A DNA stretch of 64,000 bases from Marilutibacter aestuarii (GCF_006546775.1 NZ_VICE01000148.1:1-64000); one strand, 5' to 3'; numbered from the stretch's first letter, positions 1 to 8,749 are shown. Program-made: numbers and translations. Notes: a model not told the origin generated them from the letters alone.

Positions 1-270
1 CACGCACCGCAGCCGCCCTCGCGTCCGCACGCCCGCGGCAGCGACCAGCGCGCCCTCAGCGAGGCCGTGCGCCGGGTCGAGCGGCGTACCGGTGGGCAGG
101 TGCTCAGCGCCGAGCGCGTTCCCTTCGACGGACGCAACGTCAACCGCATCAAGGTGGTCGATTCCCGGGGCCGCGTGCGCGTCTACATGGACGACCCGAC
201 CTCCGCGCGTCCGATGCGTGGCCAGCCGGTCCCGCAGCGCGATCGGCGTACACGCGGCGACGACGACTGA
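1..270 (+). CDS. PepSY-domain protein, 5' end outside window
   Basis: The reading frame is open from the left edge to a TGA at 268-270, so only the C-terminal 89 residues are seen. They contain a PepSY-like stretch: an amphipathic helix (SDQRALSEAVRRVERRTGG) followed by strands (QVLSAERV, NVNRIKVVDSRGRVRVYMDD). Xanthomonads commonly carry a small secreted PepSY protein just upstream of phoP, and phoP starts 77 bases downstream here. PepSY domains are thought to act in the periplasm, often as inhibitors or sensors. A GTG at 67 could start a 67-residue protein, but it would cut into the domain helix, so an upstream start is more likely. Confidence 0.75.
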   Translation, partial: HAPQPPSRPHARGSDQRALSEAVRRVERRTGGQVLSAERVPFDGRNVNRIKVVDSRGRVRVYMDDPTSARPMRGQPVPQRDRRTRGDDD

Positions 271-347
271 AGCTCCAAGGTGTACGTATCGGCGGCGCCT
301 GAACAGCGCGGCCTTCCCTCCACGGAGTTCCCCCGAACGGAGTTCCC

Positions 348-1031
348 ATGCGAATTTTGCTTGTAGAAGACGAAGCCCCCTTGCGCGAGACCCTGGCCGC
401 GCGCCTCAAGCGCGAAGGCTACGCGGTCGATGCCGCGCAGGATGGCGAAGAAGGCCTGTACATGGGCCGCGAGGTCCCGTTCGACCTCGGCATCATCGAC
501 CTCGGCCTGCCCAAGATGTCGGGCATGGAGCTGATCAAGGCCCTGCGCGAGGAAGGCAAGAAGTTCCCGGTGCTGATCCTCACCGCCCGCTCGAGCTGGC
601 AGGACAAGGTCGAGGGCCTGAAGCAGGGCGCCGACGACTACCTGGTCAAGCCGTTCCACGTCGAGGAGCTGCTGGCGCGCATCAACGCGCTGGTGCGCCG
701 CGCCGCCGGCTGGAGCAAGCCGACCCTGGAGTGCGGTCCGGTCATGCTCGACCTGGCGGCGCAGACGGTGAGCGTCGAGGGCCAGAACGTCGACCTGACC
801 AGCTACGAATACAAGGTGCTCGAGTACCTGATGATGCACGCCGGCGAGCTGGTCTCGAAGGCCGACCTCACCGAGCACATCTACCAGCAGGATTTCGACC
901 GCGACTCGAACGTGCTGGAGGTCTTCATCGGCCGCCTGCGCAAGAAGCTCGATCCGGAAGGCAGCCTCAAGCCGATCGAGACCGTGCGCGGTCGCGGCTA
1001 CCGCTTCGCGATCCCCCGCAGCGGCGAGTAA
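348..1031 (+). CDS. phoP: Response regulator PhoP, OmpR family
   Basis: A 227-residue two-component response regulator. The receiver domain (1-115) has the acidic pair E7/D8, phospho-acceptor D51, T79 and K101. The C-terminal winged-helix DNA-binding domain (about 128-222) ends in the typical VRGRGYRF. It lies between a PepSY gene and a PhoQ-like kinase, the usual xanthomonad PhoPQ order. PhoP is expected to bind promoters of envelope and cation-stress genes when phosphorylated by PhoQ. The ATG at 348 is preceded by a weak GGAG-like site and gives an exact receiver N-terminus. Its targets in this organism cannot be read from the sequence. Confidence 0.93.
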   Translation: MRILLVEDEAPLRETLAARLKREGYAVDAAQDGEEGLYMGREVPFDLGIIDLGLPKMSGMELIKALREEGKKFPVLILTARSSWQDKVEGLKQGADDYLVKPFHVEELLARINALVRRAAGWSKPTLECGPVMLDLAAQTVSVEGQNVDLTSYEYKVLEYLMMHAGELVSKADLTEHIYQQDFDRDSNVLEVFIGRLRKKLDPEGSLKPIETVRGRGYRFAIPRSGE

Positions 1032-1208
1032 TCCCCGCGGCGCACGCCGCGCGGGACGCATCGCGTGCCCCCGCCGCCCCGTCCCCATGGCGGGGCGGTG
1101 TCGTGTCCGGCCCCGCGAATGCCGCCGGCGTGGTCCGTGCGATCGAGCCGAAGTCATGCAAGGATTGACGATGTCATCCACCACCCGCGGCCCCGTCGCG
1201 ATGCGCCC

Positions 1209-2603
1209 ATGAGCTGGGGCCAGCCCCGTTCCCTGCAGGCACGACAGTTGCTGGCGGCCAGCCTGGGCCTGCTGGCCTTCCTCGCGCTGGCCGGCTACGC
1301 GCTCGACCGCGCCTTCATCGAGACCGCGGAAAGCAACCTGCACCAGCGCCTGAAGAGTTACGCCCTGGCCTACACCGGGCAGGGCGAGTTCGCCCGCAGT
1401 GGCGAGTACATCCCGCCCTACGACGCCGTGGACCCGCGTTTCGACCGGCCGGGCAGCGGCCTGTACGCCGAGATCGTCATGGCCGACTCGCACTGGGATT
1501 CGGCGTCGGCCGTCGGTCCGGAGCTGCCCCCGGGCACCATGCTCGAGCCCGGCCAGGAGCGTTTCGAGGGCCCCATGTCGATCATCGAACTCGATGGCAG
1601 CCAGGGCGAGGCCTACCGCTACGGCTACGGCGTGGTCCACGACACCGGGGAGAGCGAGGAGGGCCTGCCGTACACGATCTACATCCTCGAGAACACGACC
1701 CAGCTCAGCCGCCAGGTCGCGGTGTTCCGCGAAGCGCTGTGGCGCTACCTCGGCGGCGCCGGCCTGATCCTGCTGCTGCTGCAGGGCCTGATCCTGCGCT
1801 GGAGCCTGCGCCCGATGCGGCGCGTGATCGACGAGCTCAAGCGCGTGCAGCGCGGCCTGCTCTCGCGCATGAGCGGTCGCCACCCGCGCGAGCTCGAGCC
1901 GCTGACCGAGAGCATCAACGCCTTCATCGAAAGCGAGCGCGAGAACCTGGAGCGGCAGCGCAACACCATGGCCGACCTCGCGCACAGCCTGAAGACGCCG
2001 CTGGCGGTGCTGCGCGCGCGCAGCGGCGACGACGTGCCGGTGGAGGAACTGCGCGAGGAGGTCGACACGCAGGTGCGGCGGATGACCGACCTGGTGTCCT
2101 ACCAGCTGGGGCGCGCCGCCCGTTCGGGCCATGCGCTGTTCGCCGCGCCGGTGGAGATCGAACCCTACGCCGACCAGATCGTGCGCAGCCTGGAGAAGAT
2201 CTACGCCGGCAAGGGCGTGCTGTGCGAGTTCGAGATCGACCCCGGCATTGCCTTCCACGGCGAGCCGGGCGACCTGCAGGAAGTGCTGGGCAACCTGCTC
2301 GAGAACGCCTTCAAGTGGGCGCGCACGCGCGTGTTGCTGACCATCCGCCCGAGCGAAGGCGCGCCCAATCGCCGGCCCGGCCTGATGCTGTGCGTCGAGG
2401 ACGACGGTCCGGGTATCCCGGAGGAGAAAGTAGCCACCCTGCTGCAACGGGGCGTGCGCGGCGACGAACGCGTGCAGGGCCACGGCATCGGCCTGGCCAC
2501 GGTGCAGGACGTGGTGCGCAGCTATCGAGGTTCGCTCGAGGTCGGGCGCTCGCAGGAGCTCGGCGGCGCCTCCTTCGAGGTCCGCTTCCCGCCGGGTCTG
2601 TAG
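1209..2603 (+). CDS. phoQ: Sensor histidine kinase PhoQ
   Basis: A 464-residue inner-membrane kinase. One membrane segment lies near residues 15-33 and a second near 180-200, enclosing an acidic periplasmic sensor region. A HAMP-like linker follows, then a dimerisation helix with phospho-accepting H259 in MADLAHSLKTPL, then an HATPase domain with the N box (LLENAFKWA) and G boxes (EDDGPGIP, GHGIGLATV). The frame is open back to a GTG at 1065, but the ATG at 1209 puts the first membrane helix at the N-terminus and is preferred. It probably forms an operon with phoP. The acidic sensor fits divalent-cation sensing as known for PhoQ; the ligand is inference. Confidence 0.9.
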   Translation: MSWGQPRSLQARQLLAASLGLLAFLALAGYALDRAFIETAESNLHQRLKSYALAYTGQGEFARSGEYIPPYDAVDPRFDRPGSGLYAEIVMADSHWDSASAVGPELPPGTMLEPGQERFEGPMSIIELDGSQGEAYRYGYGVVHDTGESEEGLPYTIYILENTTQLSRQVAVFREALWRYLGGAGLILLLLQGLILRWSLRPMRRVIDELKRVQRGLLSRMSGRHPRELEPLTESINAFIESERENLERQRNTMADLAHSLKTPLAVLRARSGDDVPVEELREEVDTQVRRMTDLVSYQLGRAARSGHALFAAPVEIEPYADQIVRSLEKIYAGKGVLCEFEIDPGIAFHGEPGDLQEVLGNLLENAFKWARTRVLLTIRPSEGAPNRRPGLMLCVEDDGPGIPEEKVATLLQRGVRGDERVQGHGIGLATVQDVVRSYRGSLEVGRSQELGGASFEVRFPPGL

Positions 2604-2646
2604 GGTGGGGGATTGGGGATTGGTTATTCGTGATTCGTGATGGGAC
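2604..2646. repeat. GATT-type heptamer repeats after phoQ
   Basis: Directly after the phoQ stop, GATTGGG-like and GTGATTC-like heptamers run in near tandem (gggattggggattgg, attcgtgattcgtga). Their complements recur as CCCCAAT units at 2982-3037, so the two sets form widely spaced inverted arms between the convergent phoQ and mtfA genes. Confidence 0.7.
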
Positions 2647-2881
2647 CGCGGATCGGTGATGTTTCCTTCGCACCCGGGCAGTCCGCCCGCTTCGCAGGAG
2701 GGGATTCGCGAAGCAAAACCCATCGTGTGGGTCCGGGTCCGGGCGCGTGTGCGGCAGCCGGCGCCGGCTTGGTGCAATGCGCTTCGCTTATTGCACCGCG
2801 CAAGGTGACGCTTTGAGCAGGCTTGGCTTCCAACGCGCCGCTGCGCGTGATGGCAGTCAATCGAAGAGGGGCTTCAATCGC

Positions 2882-2969
2882 CGTAGGATGGGTCGCGCGA
2901 AGCCGAACCCGTCGCTGGGGTTTGGGGCTACGACCGATGGGTTTCGCCTTCGGCTATACCCATCCTACG
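2882..2969. repeat. REP-like palindromic element, GTAGGATGGGT family
   Basis: Outer arms GTAGGATGGGT (2883-2893) and ACCCATCCTAC (2958-2968) are exact complements. Between them lie internal copies of GCGAAGCC-like and GGTTTCGCC-like segments, so the element can fold as two nested hairpins. A related half-element is at 2702-2725. Further copies are at 8207-8240 and 8632-8716. This is the architecture of REP elements mobilised by RAYT transposases; no RAYT gene is in the window. Confidence 0.8.
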
Positions 2970-2981
2970 GGACTATCGTTT

Positions 2982-3037
2982 CCCCAATCCCCAATCCCCA
3001 ATCCCCAATCCCCAATCCCCAATCCCCAATCCCCAAT
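2982..3037. repeat. Tandem heptamer CCCCAAT, 8 copies
   Basis: Eight perfect head-to-tail copies of CCCCAAT, followed by CCCCC up to the mtfA 3' end. There are no spacers, so it is not a CRISPR array. The copy number is likely to vary by replication slippage. Confidence 0.9.
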
Positions 3038-3044
3038 CCCCCAC

Positions 3045-3803
3045 TCAAGCAAACGGCGAGGGGCCGTAGAGGCGGGTGAGGTGGGTGGCGACGGCGGGCA
3101 TCGTGCGCGCCAGGCGCGCGGGATCGCTGAAGTGGTATTCGCTGGTCACGGCGAAGAACTCTTCGGGGGATTCGGCTGCGTAAGGGTCGATGTCGGCCGC
3201 GTCGTCCTCGCCGCTGGCGTCGAGCTTCTCGTTGAATGCATCGAACGCGGCCTGGAAGTCGCGCGCCCATTCGCGTTGCCACGGGCGGGGCAGGGGCGGG
3301 GTGCCGTCCATCTCGCCGTCGAGCGCGTCGAGCTTGTGGGCCATCTCGTGTACGGCCACGCAGAAGCCTTCGCGCGGGGTTTCGCAATCCGACTGCACGT
3401 CGCCCCAGGACAGGACCAGCGGCCCCGCGTCCCAGGATTCCCCGATCAGGGTGTCGTCGCCTTCGTGGACCACGCCGGCGACATCGACGTGGTGCCGGCG
3501 GACGCGGAAGGCCTCCGGATAGACGATCAGCTGGGACCAGCCGTGCAGGCCCTCTTCGCCGAACTCGAGCAGTGGCAGGCAGCACATCGCCGCCAGCTGC
3601 GCGCGCTGGGCGGCATCCAGCGCGAGGCCGTGCACTGGCGTCACGGTTTTCTCATGAAGGAAGCGGGCGGTCAGCCCGGCAAGACGTTGCGAACGCGCCT
3701 CGTCGAGGGCATCGATCCAGGGGACGGCCGCGCGCACGGCGCGCCACTCAGGGGCCGCCAGGGGCTCCGGGCGTGCGCCCAGTCGTCCAAGCCATCCGAA
3801 CAA
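3045..3803 (-). CDS. mtfA: Zinc-dependent peptidase, MtfA family
   Basis: A 252-residue cytoplasmic metallopeptidase. The zincin motif HEMAHKLD is at 152-159, with a likely third ligand glutamate in SPEEFFAV downstream. Length and motif fit the MtfA (DUF980) family. In Escherichia coli MtfA binds the glucose repressor Mlc and has aminopeptidase activity; no Mlc homologue is visible here, so that role is not implied. It starts 16 bases after the end of the small secreted-protein gene on the same strand, so the two are probably co-transcribed. Confidence 0.88.
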   Translation of the reverse strand: MFGWLGRLGARPEPLAAPEWRAVRAAVPWIDALDEARSQRLAGLTARFLHEKTVTPVHGLALDAAQRAQLAAMCCLPLLEFGEEGLHGWSQLIVYPEAFRVRRHHVDVAGVVHEGDDTLIGESWDAGPLVLSWGDVQSDCETPREGFCVAVHEMAHKLDALDGEMDGTPPLPRPWQREWARDFQAAFDAFNEKLDASGEDDAADIDPYAAESPEEFFAVTSEYHFSDPARLARTMPAVATHLTRLYGPSPFA

Positions 3804-3818
3804 ACCCGAAGCGCCGGT

Positions 3819-4094
3819 TCAGCGCACCATGCCGGGCAGGAAGCTGTGCCAGCGCGGCGACTGCAGGCGGCCACTGGGGGCCGCGTCGCCGTGCACGCTG
3901 GGCTTGGCGCGGGTTTCGTTGGGCGCGGGCTTGCTGCGCGAGGCGCGCGGCGGGGCGGCGGCCTGCTTGGACTCGGTCACGGACGATGCCGAATCCGAAC
4001 AGCCTCCACCGTTGGGGCTGCTGAGCTTGACCTCGCGCGCCACGGCGGGCGCGGCCACGAGGGCGATCACCAGGCAAAGGCAGATCCGGCGCAT
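3819..4094 (-). CDS. Small secreted hypothetical protein
   Basis: A 91-residue protein with a clear signal peptide (MRRICLCLVIALVAAPAVA) and likely cleavage after AVA. The mature part is basic, rich in Ala, Pro, Ser and Lys, and looks disordered, with one cysteine. I recognise no domain. The ATG at 4094 is preferred to a TTG at 4112 because it begins the signal peptide exactly. It precedes mtfA on the same strand. Confidence 0.6.
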   Translation of the reverse strand: MRRICLCLVIALVAAPAVAREVKLSSPNGGGCSDSASSVTESKQAAAPPRASRSKPAPNETRAKPSVHGDAAPSGRLQSPRWHSFLPGMVR

Positions 4095-4252
4095 GACAGG
4101 TCCTTGCTGCAAGGGCTGGGCGGAGTCCCAGTTCTTTCCCGACCATATCAGGTTTTCATCACGTTTTCACACCTTTGCCGGACCGCTCGTCAGGGGCGGT
4201 CGCTGCCCGGCCCTCGCGCATAATGCGCGGGTCGTTGAACCTGGGCGGGGCC

Positions 4253-5257
4253 GTGATCGAAGAACGCGAACTGCTGGAACGCCTGATGGCCGGCCCGGTG
4301 TCGGGCGACGCGCTGGCGCGCGCGAGTGGCCTGAGTCGCGCCGCCGTCTGGAAGCGCATCCAGGCCCTGCGCGATGCCGGCGTGCCGATCCAGGCCCAGG
4401 CCGGACGCGGCTACCGCCTGGAACAGCCCATGGACCTGCTCTCGCCGGCGGCGATCCTCGGGGCCCTGGACCCCGCTACCGCGGCCAGCGTGCATGGCCT
4501 CGAGGTCGAATGGAGCCTGGATTCCACCAACAGCGCCCTGTTGCGGCGGGCGCCGCCGGTGGCGCCGGGGCGGGTGGAGGTGTTGATGGCCGAACGCCAG
4601 ACCGGTGGTCGTGGCCGCCGTGGCCGGCACTGGGCATCCCCCCTGGCCGCACACCTGTACCTCTCCCTCGCGCGCGGTTTCGAAGGCGGCCTGGCCCGGC
4701 TGGGCGGGCTCAGCCTGGTGGCCGGCATCGCCGTGGCGGAGGCCCTGCACGCCTTCGGTGTCGACGCGGCACGCCTGAAGTGGCCCAACGACATCGTCGT
4801 CGAGGCCGCCGATGGGCTGCGCAAGCTGGGCGGCGTGCTGGTCGAGGGCGGCGGCGAGCATGCCGGCCCGGTGCGCGCGGTGATCGGCATCGGCCTCAAC
4901 GTTCGCATGCCCCCGGCCGAGGCGGCCGCGATCGACCAGCCCTGGTGCGACCTGGAGGCCCTGGCCGGTCCGGGCGTGGACCGTAACCGGGTCGCGGCGA
5001 CCCTGCTGTCGCACCTGTTGCCGGCGCTCGATGCCTTCGACGCCGAGGGCCTGGCACCCTTCATGGCGCGTCACGCGGCGCTGGACGTGCTCGCCGGTCG
5101 CGCGGTCCGCCTGCATGGCGAGGGCGTGGCGGTGCGAACCGGCACCGCCCTGGGCCTGGCCGCGGACGGTGCGCTGCGGGTCAGGCTCGACTCCGGCGAG
5201 TGCTGTGACGTGCATTCGGGCGAGGTCAGCGTGCGCCGACTGGAGTCGCCGGCATGA
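4253..5257 (+). CDS. birA: Biotin-[acetyl-CoA-carboxylase] ligase / biotin repressor BirA
   Basis: About 334 residues. An N-terminal winged helix-turn-helix (5-58) is followed by the biotin ligase domain, with the biotinyl-adenylate loop GRGRRGRHW (119-127) and KWPND (176-180), then a small C-terminal SH3-like domain. It forms biotinyl-AMP and attaches biotin to the AccB lysine; with the HTH present it may also repress biotin genes. The chosen start is a GTG at 4253 after GGCGGGG. An ATG at 4223 and a GTG at 4175 in the same frame would add poorly conserved residues. It overlaps coaX by 4 bases (ATGA). Confidence 0.88.
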   Translation: MIEERELLERLMAGPVSGDALARASGLSRAAVWKRIQALRDAGVPIQAQAGRGYRLEQPMDLLSPAAILGALDPATAASVHGLEVEWSLDSTNSALLRRAPPVAPGRVEVLMAERQTGGRGRRGRHWASPLAAHLYLSLARGFEGGLARLGGLSLVAGIAVAEALHAFGVDAARLKWPNDIVVEAADGLRKLGGVLVEGGGEHAGPVRAVIGIGLNVRMPPAEAAAIDQPWCDLEALAGPGVDRNRVAATLLSHLLPALDAFDAEGLAPFMARHAALDVLAGRAVRLHGEGVAVRTGTALGLAADGALRVRLDSGECCDVHSGEVSVRRLESPA

Positions 5258-6027
5258 GCGCGGCGCCCATGCACTGGCTGTTCGACCTGGGCAACACCCG
5301 CCTCAAGTGCGCGCCCCTGCACGCGGACGGCTCCGTGGGCGAGGCGGTGGCGCTGGAGCACCACGGTGCGGAGCTCGACCTGGGCAGCGCGATGGCGCGC
5401 GCGCTGCCGGCGCGGATCGAGGTCGCGTACCTGGCCTCGGTGGCCTCCCCGGACGTCACCGTCGGCGTGCTCGATGCCTTGTCCACCCGCTGCCGGCGGA
5501 TTTCGCGCGCGCGCACCCAGTCCACGTTCGACGGGGTGACGATCGCCTACGCGCGGCCGGAAAAACTCGGCGTGGATCGCTTCCTCGCCCTGCTCGCGGC
5601 GCATGCACGCGGCGGTGCCGCCCTCGTCTGCGGGATCGGCACGGCGCTCACCCTGGATCTCGTCGACGGCGGCGGGCGCCACCATGGCGGGCGCATCGCA
5701 CCGTCGCCCACGTTGATGCGCGAGTCCCTGCACGGCCGCGCCCGGCAGTTGGCGCCGCACGGGGGCGCCTATGCGGTCTTCGCCGCCGACACCGAGGACG
5801 CACTGGCGTCGGGCTGCGACGGCGCCGCCCTGGCCCTGGTCGAGCACAGCCTGGCCGAGGCCCGCCGGCGCCTGGGCGAAACGCCGCGCCTTTACCTGCA
5901 CGGCGGAGGCGCGGAGGACCTGCTGGGACGCCTGCCGGGCGCGCTGCCCGCGCCCGGCCTGGTGCTCGAAGGCCTCGCGCGCTGGGCGGCGGCCGAGCTC
6001 GAGCGTCCCGGGCCGCCGGTGTCCTAG
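5254..6027 (+). CDS. coaX: Type III pantothenate kinase
   Basis: A 257-residue enzyme phosphorylating pantothenate, the first step of coenzyme A synthesis. The N-terminal ATP-binding motif FDLGNTRLK (10-18), the central KLGVDRFLAL and CGIGTALTLDLVDGGG are diagnostic of the CoaX (BaF-like) family in the ASKHA fold. The ATG overlaps the birA stop (ATGA), so the two are translationally coupled; birA-coaX is a common proteobacterial pair, and a SPOR gene follows 9 bases later. Confidence 0.92.
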   Translation: MSAAPMHWLFDLGNTRLKCAPLHADGSVGEAVALEHHGAELDLGSAMARALPARIEVAYLASVASPDVTVGVLDALSTRCRRISRARTQSTFDGVTIAYARPEKLGVDRFLALLAAHARGGAALVCGIGTALTLDLVDGGGRHHGGRIAPSPTLMRESLHGRARQLAPHGGAYAVFAADTEDALASGCDGAALALVEHSLAEARRRLGETPRLYLHGGGAEDLLGRLPGALPAPGLVLEGLARWAAAELERPGPPVS

Positions 6028-6036
6028 AATCCCCGC

Positions 6037-6696
6037 ATGCTGATCCGTTCCCTGATCGTCTTCCTGGTGGTGCTGAACCTGGGCGTCTCCGCCTGGTGGA
6101 TCTTCCACGCACCGCCCCCGGCCGCGCCCGAGCCGGCCTTGCCGCTGGGCGTCGCCCGCCTGCAGTTGGCCGCCGAGGCCGCCACCGCCCCTGCCGCTCC
6201 CGGGCCGGTCGACGCTTCGCCGGCCGACGACAGCCGCGTCGCCCAATGCGCCGGGTTCGGTCCGTTCACCGAGGACGAACTCGTCGCGGCACGCAACGTG
6301 CTCGAACCGCGCGTGCTGCGCCTGGTGCCTCGCCGCCAGGAAGAAGGCGCCACCCGCGGCTGGCGCGTCTACCTCCCCCCGTTCGACAGCGTGGAGGCCG
6401 TCGAGGCCGCCGCCGGCCGGGTATCGGAGGCGGGCTTCAGCGATTACTTCATCGTCCGCGATGGCATCGAGGCCAATTCGCTGGCGCTCGGTCGCTACGG
6501 CAGCGAGGCCGCGGCGCAACGCCGCGTGTCCGAACTCGCCGAGAAAGGCATCGCCGCGCGGGCGATGCCGATCGGCAGCGGGGCGGCGCGCGTGTGGCTG
6601 GACGTGGAGGCCAACGCGGCATTCGACGTCGAGCTCGCCCAGGCCGATGCGCGGGCGCCCGGCCACGTCATGCTGGACTGCCCGCCGACGCCCTGA
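6037..6696 (+). CDS. SPOR-domain membrane protein
   Basis: A 219-residue protein anchored by one N-terminal membrane helix (about 3-23). An Ala/Pro-rich periplasmic linker follows, then a SPOR-like domain (about 105-180) with VYLPPFDSVEAVEAAAGRV and SLALGRYGSEAAAQRRV. SPOR domains bind denuded peptidoglycan glycan strands at the septum, so a cell-envelope role is likely. It starts 9 bases after coaX and completes a probable birA-coaX-SPOR operon. The C-terminal part after 185 shows no further domain. Confidence 0.75.
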   Translation: MLIRSLIVFLVVLNLGVSAWWIFHAPPPAAPEPALPLGVARLQLAAEAATAPAAPGPVDASPADDSRVAQCAGFGPFTEDELVAARNVLEPRVLRLVPRRQEEGATRGWRVYLPPFDSVEAVEAAAGRVSEAGFSDYFIVRDGIEANSLALGRYGSEAAAQRRVSELAEKGIAARAMPIGSGAARVWLDVEANAAFDVELAQADARAPGHVMLDCPPTP

Positions 6697-6764
6697 GCCG
6701 GCGCTGACCCGGCCCGGCCCGCGCCTCGGGTTGGCCGGAGTGATCGGTTAGAATGGCCCGCCGT

Positions 6765-6840
6765 GCCGGCTTAGCTCAGTTGGTAGAGCAACCGCCTTGT
6801 AAGCGGTAGGTCGTCAGTTCGACTCTGACAGCCGGCACCA
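6765..6840 (+). tRNA. tRNA-Thr (anticodon TGT)
   Basis: A 76-base tRNA with encoded CCA. The acceptor arms GCCGGCT and AGCCGGC pair fully. The anticodon stem ACCGC/GCGGT encloses loop CTTGTAA, giving anticodon TGT, which reads ACA. The T arm contains GTTCGAC. A possible -10 box TAGAAT lies at 6749-6754. rocF starts 35 bases downstream. Confidence 0.97.
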
Positions 6841-6874
6841 GTCTTGGAGACACCCCCTCGCACAGGAGCCGCGC

Positions 6875-7798
6875 ATGAGCCGTGTTTATCCCCCCGTATC
6901 ACTCATTGGCGCACCGACCGACGTCGGTGCCGGAGACCGGGGCGCGCGGCTGGGCCCCGAAGCCCTGCGCATTGCCGGCCTGGGCGAGGCGCTGGTCGCG
7001 CGCGGCGTCGACGTGCTCGACCGCGGCAACCTCGACGGCCCGCGCAACCCCTGGCAGCCGCCGCACGACGGCTACCGCCACATCAACGAGGTGGTGGCCT
7101 GGAACCGGCTGGTCATGGACGCCGTCTACGCCGAACTGAAGGGCGGGCGCATGCCGATCCTGCTCGGCGGCGACCACTGCCTGGGCCTGGGCTCGATCAC
7201 CGGCGTGGCCCGCCATTGCCGCGAGAACGGTCGCAAGCTGCGCGTGCTGTGGCTCGACGCGCACGCCGACTTCAACACCAGCCAGGTGACACCGTCGGGC
7301 AACATCCATGGCATGCCGGTGGCCTGCCTGTGCGGCATCGGCCCCCGCGAGCTGACCCACCTGGGCGGCGACGGCCCGGCGATCACCCCCGACGTGGTGC
7401 GGCAGATCGGCATCCGTTCGGTCGACCAGGGCGAGAAGCGCCTGGTCAAGGAGCACGGGCTGGAGGTCTACGACATGCGCTACATCGACGAGGTCGGCAT
7501 GAAGCGCACCATGGAGGCCGCGCTGGCCGACATGGACGAGGACACCCACCTGCACGTCAGTTTCGACGTCGACTTCCTCGATCCGAGCATCGCGCCCGGC
7601 GTCGGCACCACCGTGCCCGGCGGCCCCAACTACCGCGAGGCGCAGCTGGTGATGGAGATGATCGCCGACAGCGGGCGGCTGGCGTCGCTGGACATCGTCG
7701 AACTCAATCCGGTCATCGATACGCGCAACGTCACCGGCGAGCTGTCGGTCGACCTGGTGGAGAGCCTGTTCGGCAAGTCCACCCTGATGCGCGACTGA
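6875..7798 (+). CDS. rocF: Arginase
   Basis: A 307-residue ureohydrolase that hydrolyses arginine to ornithine and urea. The Mn2+-binding motifs are complete: GGDH (98-101), DAHAD (128-132) and DVDFLDP (231-237). Length is typical of bacterial RocF-type arginases, and SGNIHGMP supports arginase rather than agmatinase. The ATG follows CAGGAG. It lies directly downstream of tRNA-Thr with no obvious separate promoter. Confidence 0.92.
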   Translation: MSRVYPPVSLIGAPTDVGAGDRGARLGPEALRIAGLGEALVARGVDVLDRGNLDGPRNPWQPPHDGYRHINEVVAWNRLVMDAVYAELKGGRMPILLGGDHCLGLGSITGVARHCRENGRKLRVLWLDAHADFNTSQVTPSGNIHGMPVACLCGIGPRELTHLGGDGPAITPDVVRQIGIRSVDQGEKRLVKEHGLEVYDMRYIDEVGMKRTMEAALADMDEDTHLHVSFDVDFLDPSIAPGVGTTVPGGPNYREAQLVMEMIADSGRLASLDIVELNPVIDTRNVTGELSVDLVESLFGKSTLMRD

Positions 7799-7939
7799 GG
7801 GCGCATGCGGTGGCGCGAACCTGAACCGATCGGCCGCCCGGCGACGTGTTTTCACATCGTCGCGATGGCCGGTGTCGTGGGATAGCGGCCAAGCATGCAG
7901 TCGCATGCGGGCAAGACACTATCCACGAGGAGTCGCGAC

Positions 7940-8092
7940 ATGAAACGTTTGACCGCACTGATGCTGGTGGCCCTGTATGCGGTGGCCTTCCTGAGCGCCT
8001 GCAACACGATGGCGGGCGCCGGCAAGGACGTCCAGGACGTCGGCGAGAAGGTCGAAGAGAAGGCCGAGGATTGCAAGGACGGCAAGTGCTGA
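7940..8092 (+). CDS. Entericidin A/B family lipoprotein
   Basis: A 50-residue lipoprotein. The signal peptide ends in the lipobox LSAC, so the mature N-terminus is a lipidated cysteine followed by NTMAGAGKDVQ, the entericidin core. Entericidins are small stress-induced membrane lipoproteins. The C-terminal tail EDCKDGKC carries two extra cysteines. GAGG lies upstream of the ATG and a strong terminator follows. Confidence 0.85.
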   Translation: MKRLTALMLVALYAVAFLSACNTMAGAGKDVQDVGEKVEEKAEDCKDGKC

Positions 8093-8150
8093 TACCGAGC
8101 GCTGCATGCCGCTGACGTCTGTCCCCCAGGGGTGACGGAGGCGATGGAAG

Positions 8151-8175
8151 AGGCCGGGCTTGCCCGGCCTTTTTC
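8151..8175 (+). terminator. Rho-independent terminator after entericidin gene
   Basis: Stem AGGCCGGGC/GCCCGGCCT (8151-8159, 8162-8170) with a 2-base loop, followed by a T run at 8170-8174. Confidence 0.9.
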
Positions 8176-8206
8176 ATGCCCGGGTGCTCCTTCGTCCGGC
8201 CAGGCC

Positions 8207-8240
8207 GTAGGGTGGGTCGAGCCGAAGGCGATACCCACCC
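8207..8240. repeat. Short REP-like element
   Basis: GTAGGGTGGGT and ACCCACCC arms around CGAGCCGAAGGCGAT; it has the same head sequence as the 2882 and 8632 elements but forms a single short hairpin. A degenerate half-copy follows at about 8262-8280 (ATGGGGTTTGCTTCG). Confidence 0.7.
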
Positions 8241-8285
8241 AGGCGTCCGGCCACGACGCAATCATGGGGTTTGCTTCGAAATGTG

Positions 8286-8510
8286 GAGGGCAAGGTCAAA
8301 GGCGTTCGCCCTTTGGGCGGGTCCCTTTTGTCTTGTCAAAAGGAACCAAAACCGCCGGCTCCATCGGCCGCCGGTACGGCTTCGCCGCACCGGTCCCCTG
8401 CGCGCCTCGGCCGTGGCGGCACGGCGCCCAAACTCGCTTCGCCCGGACAAGGGCGCCTCTTCGGCCGACACGCCCTGCGGTGTTCGGCGGCCTCGAAGTC
8501 GCGAAGATCA
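8286..8510. other. Non-coding sequence resembling a dispersed intergenic family
   Basis: Overlapping ORFs in several frames cross this stretch but none has a ribosome site or recognisable domain. The segment (CTTTGGGCGGG, CCCTTTTGTCTTGTCAAAAGG, then Arg/Ala-rich frames) resembles conserved spurious ORFs seen repeatedly in xanthomonad and pseudomonad intergenic regions. TTTTG-TCTTGT-CAAAA forms a small hairpin. I call no gene here. Confidence 0.45.
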
Positions 8511-8523
8511 AGATCAAGATCAT

Positions 8524-8581
<58 letters not shown>

Positions 8582-8602
8582 CACACGCCGCTTGGCATCC
8601 GG

Positions 8603-8749
8603 GGCCGCGATACGACGTAAGTGGCAGTTTCGTAGGATGGGTAGCGCGAAGCAAAACCCATCTTGTCGGTTCCAGGCGGGGACGATGGGTTTCGCCTTCG
8701 GCTCTACCCATCCTACGGTTCTGCGGCCGCGATACGACGTAAACGGCAG
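8603..8749. repeat. REP-like element flanked by an 18-bp direct repeat
   Basis: A full GTAGGATGGGT...ACCCATCCTAC element (8632-8716) with internal arms. The 18-bp sequence GGCCGCGATACGACGTAA occurs before it (8603-8620) and after it (8724-8741), each followed by a near-identical GGCAG. After the second copy comes a decayed half-element (8761-8783). The simplest reading is a tandem duplication of a unit of about 121 bp whose second copy has been truncated. Confidence 0.8.

Noticed and set aside
183-2777. 864-residue ORF antisense to phoP-phoQ
   Set aside because: It is a GC-skew shadow covering two well-supported genes; its translation is His/Gln/Ala/Arg-rich with no domain and no ribosome site.
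2982-3037. Possible CRISPR array (regular CCCCAAT units)
   Set aside because: The units are 7 bases, directly adjacent and without spacers; no cas genes are nearby.
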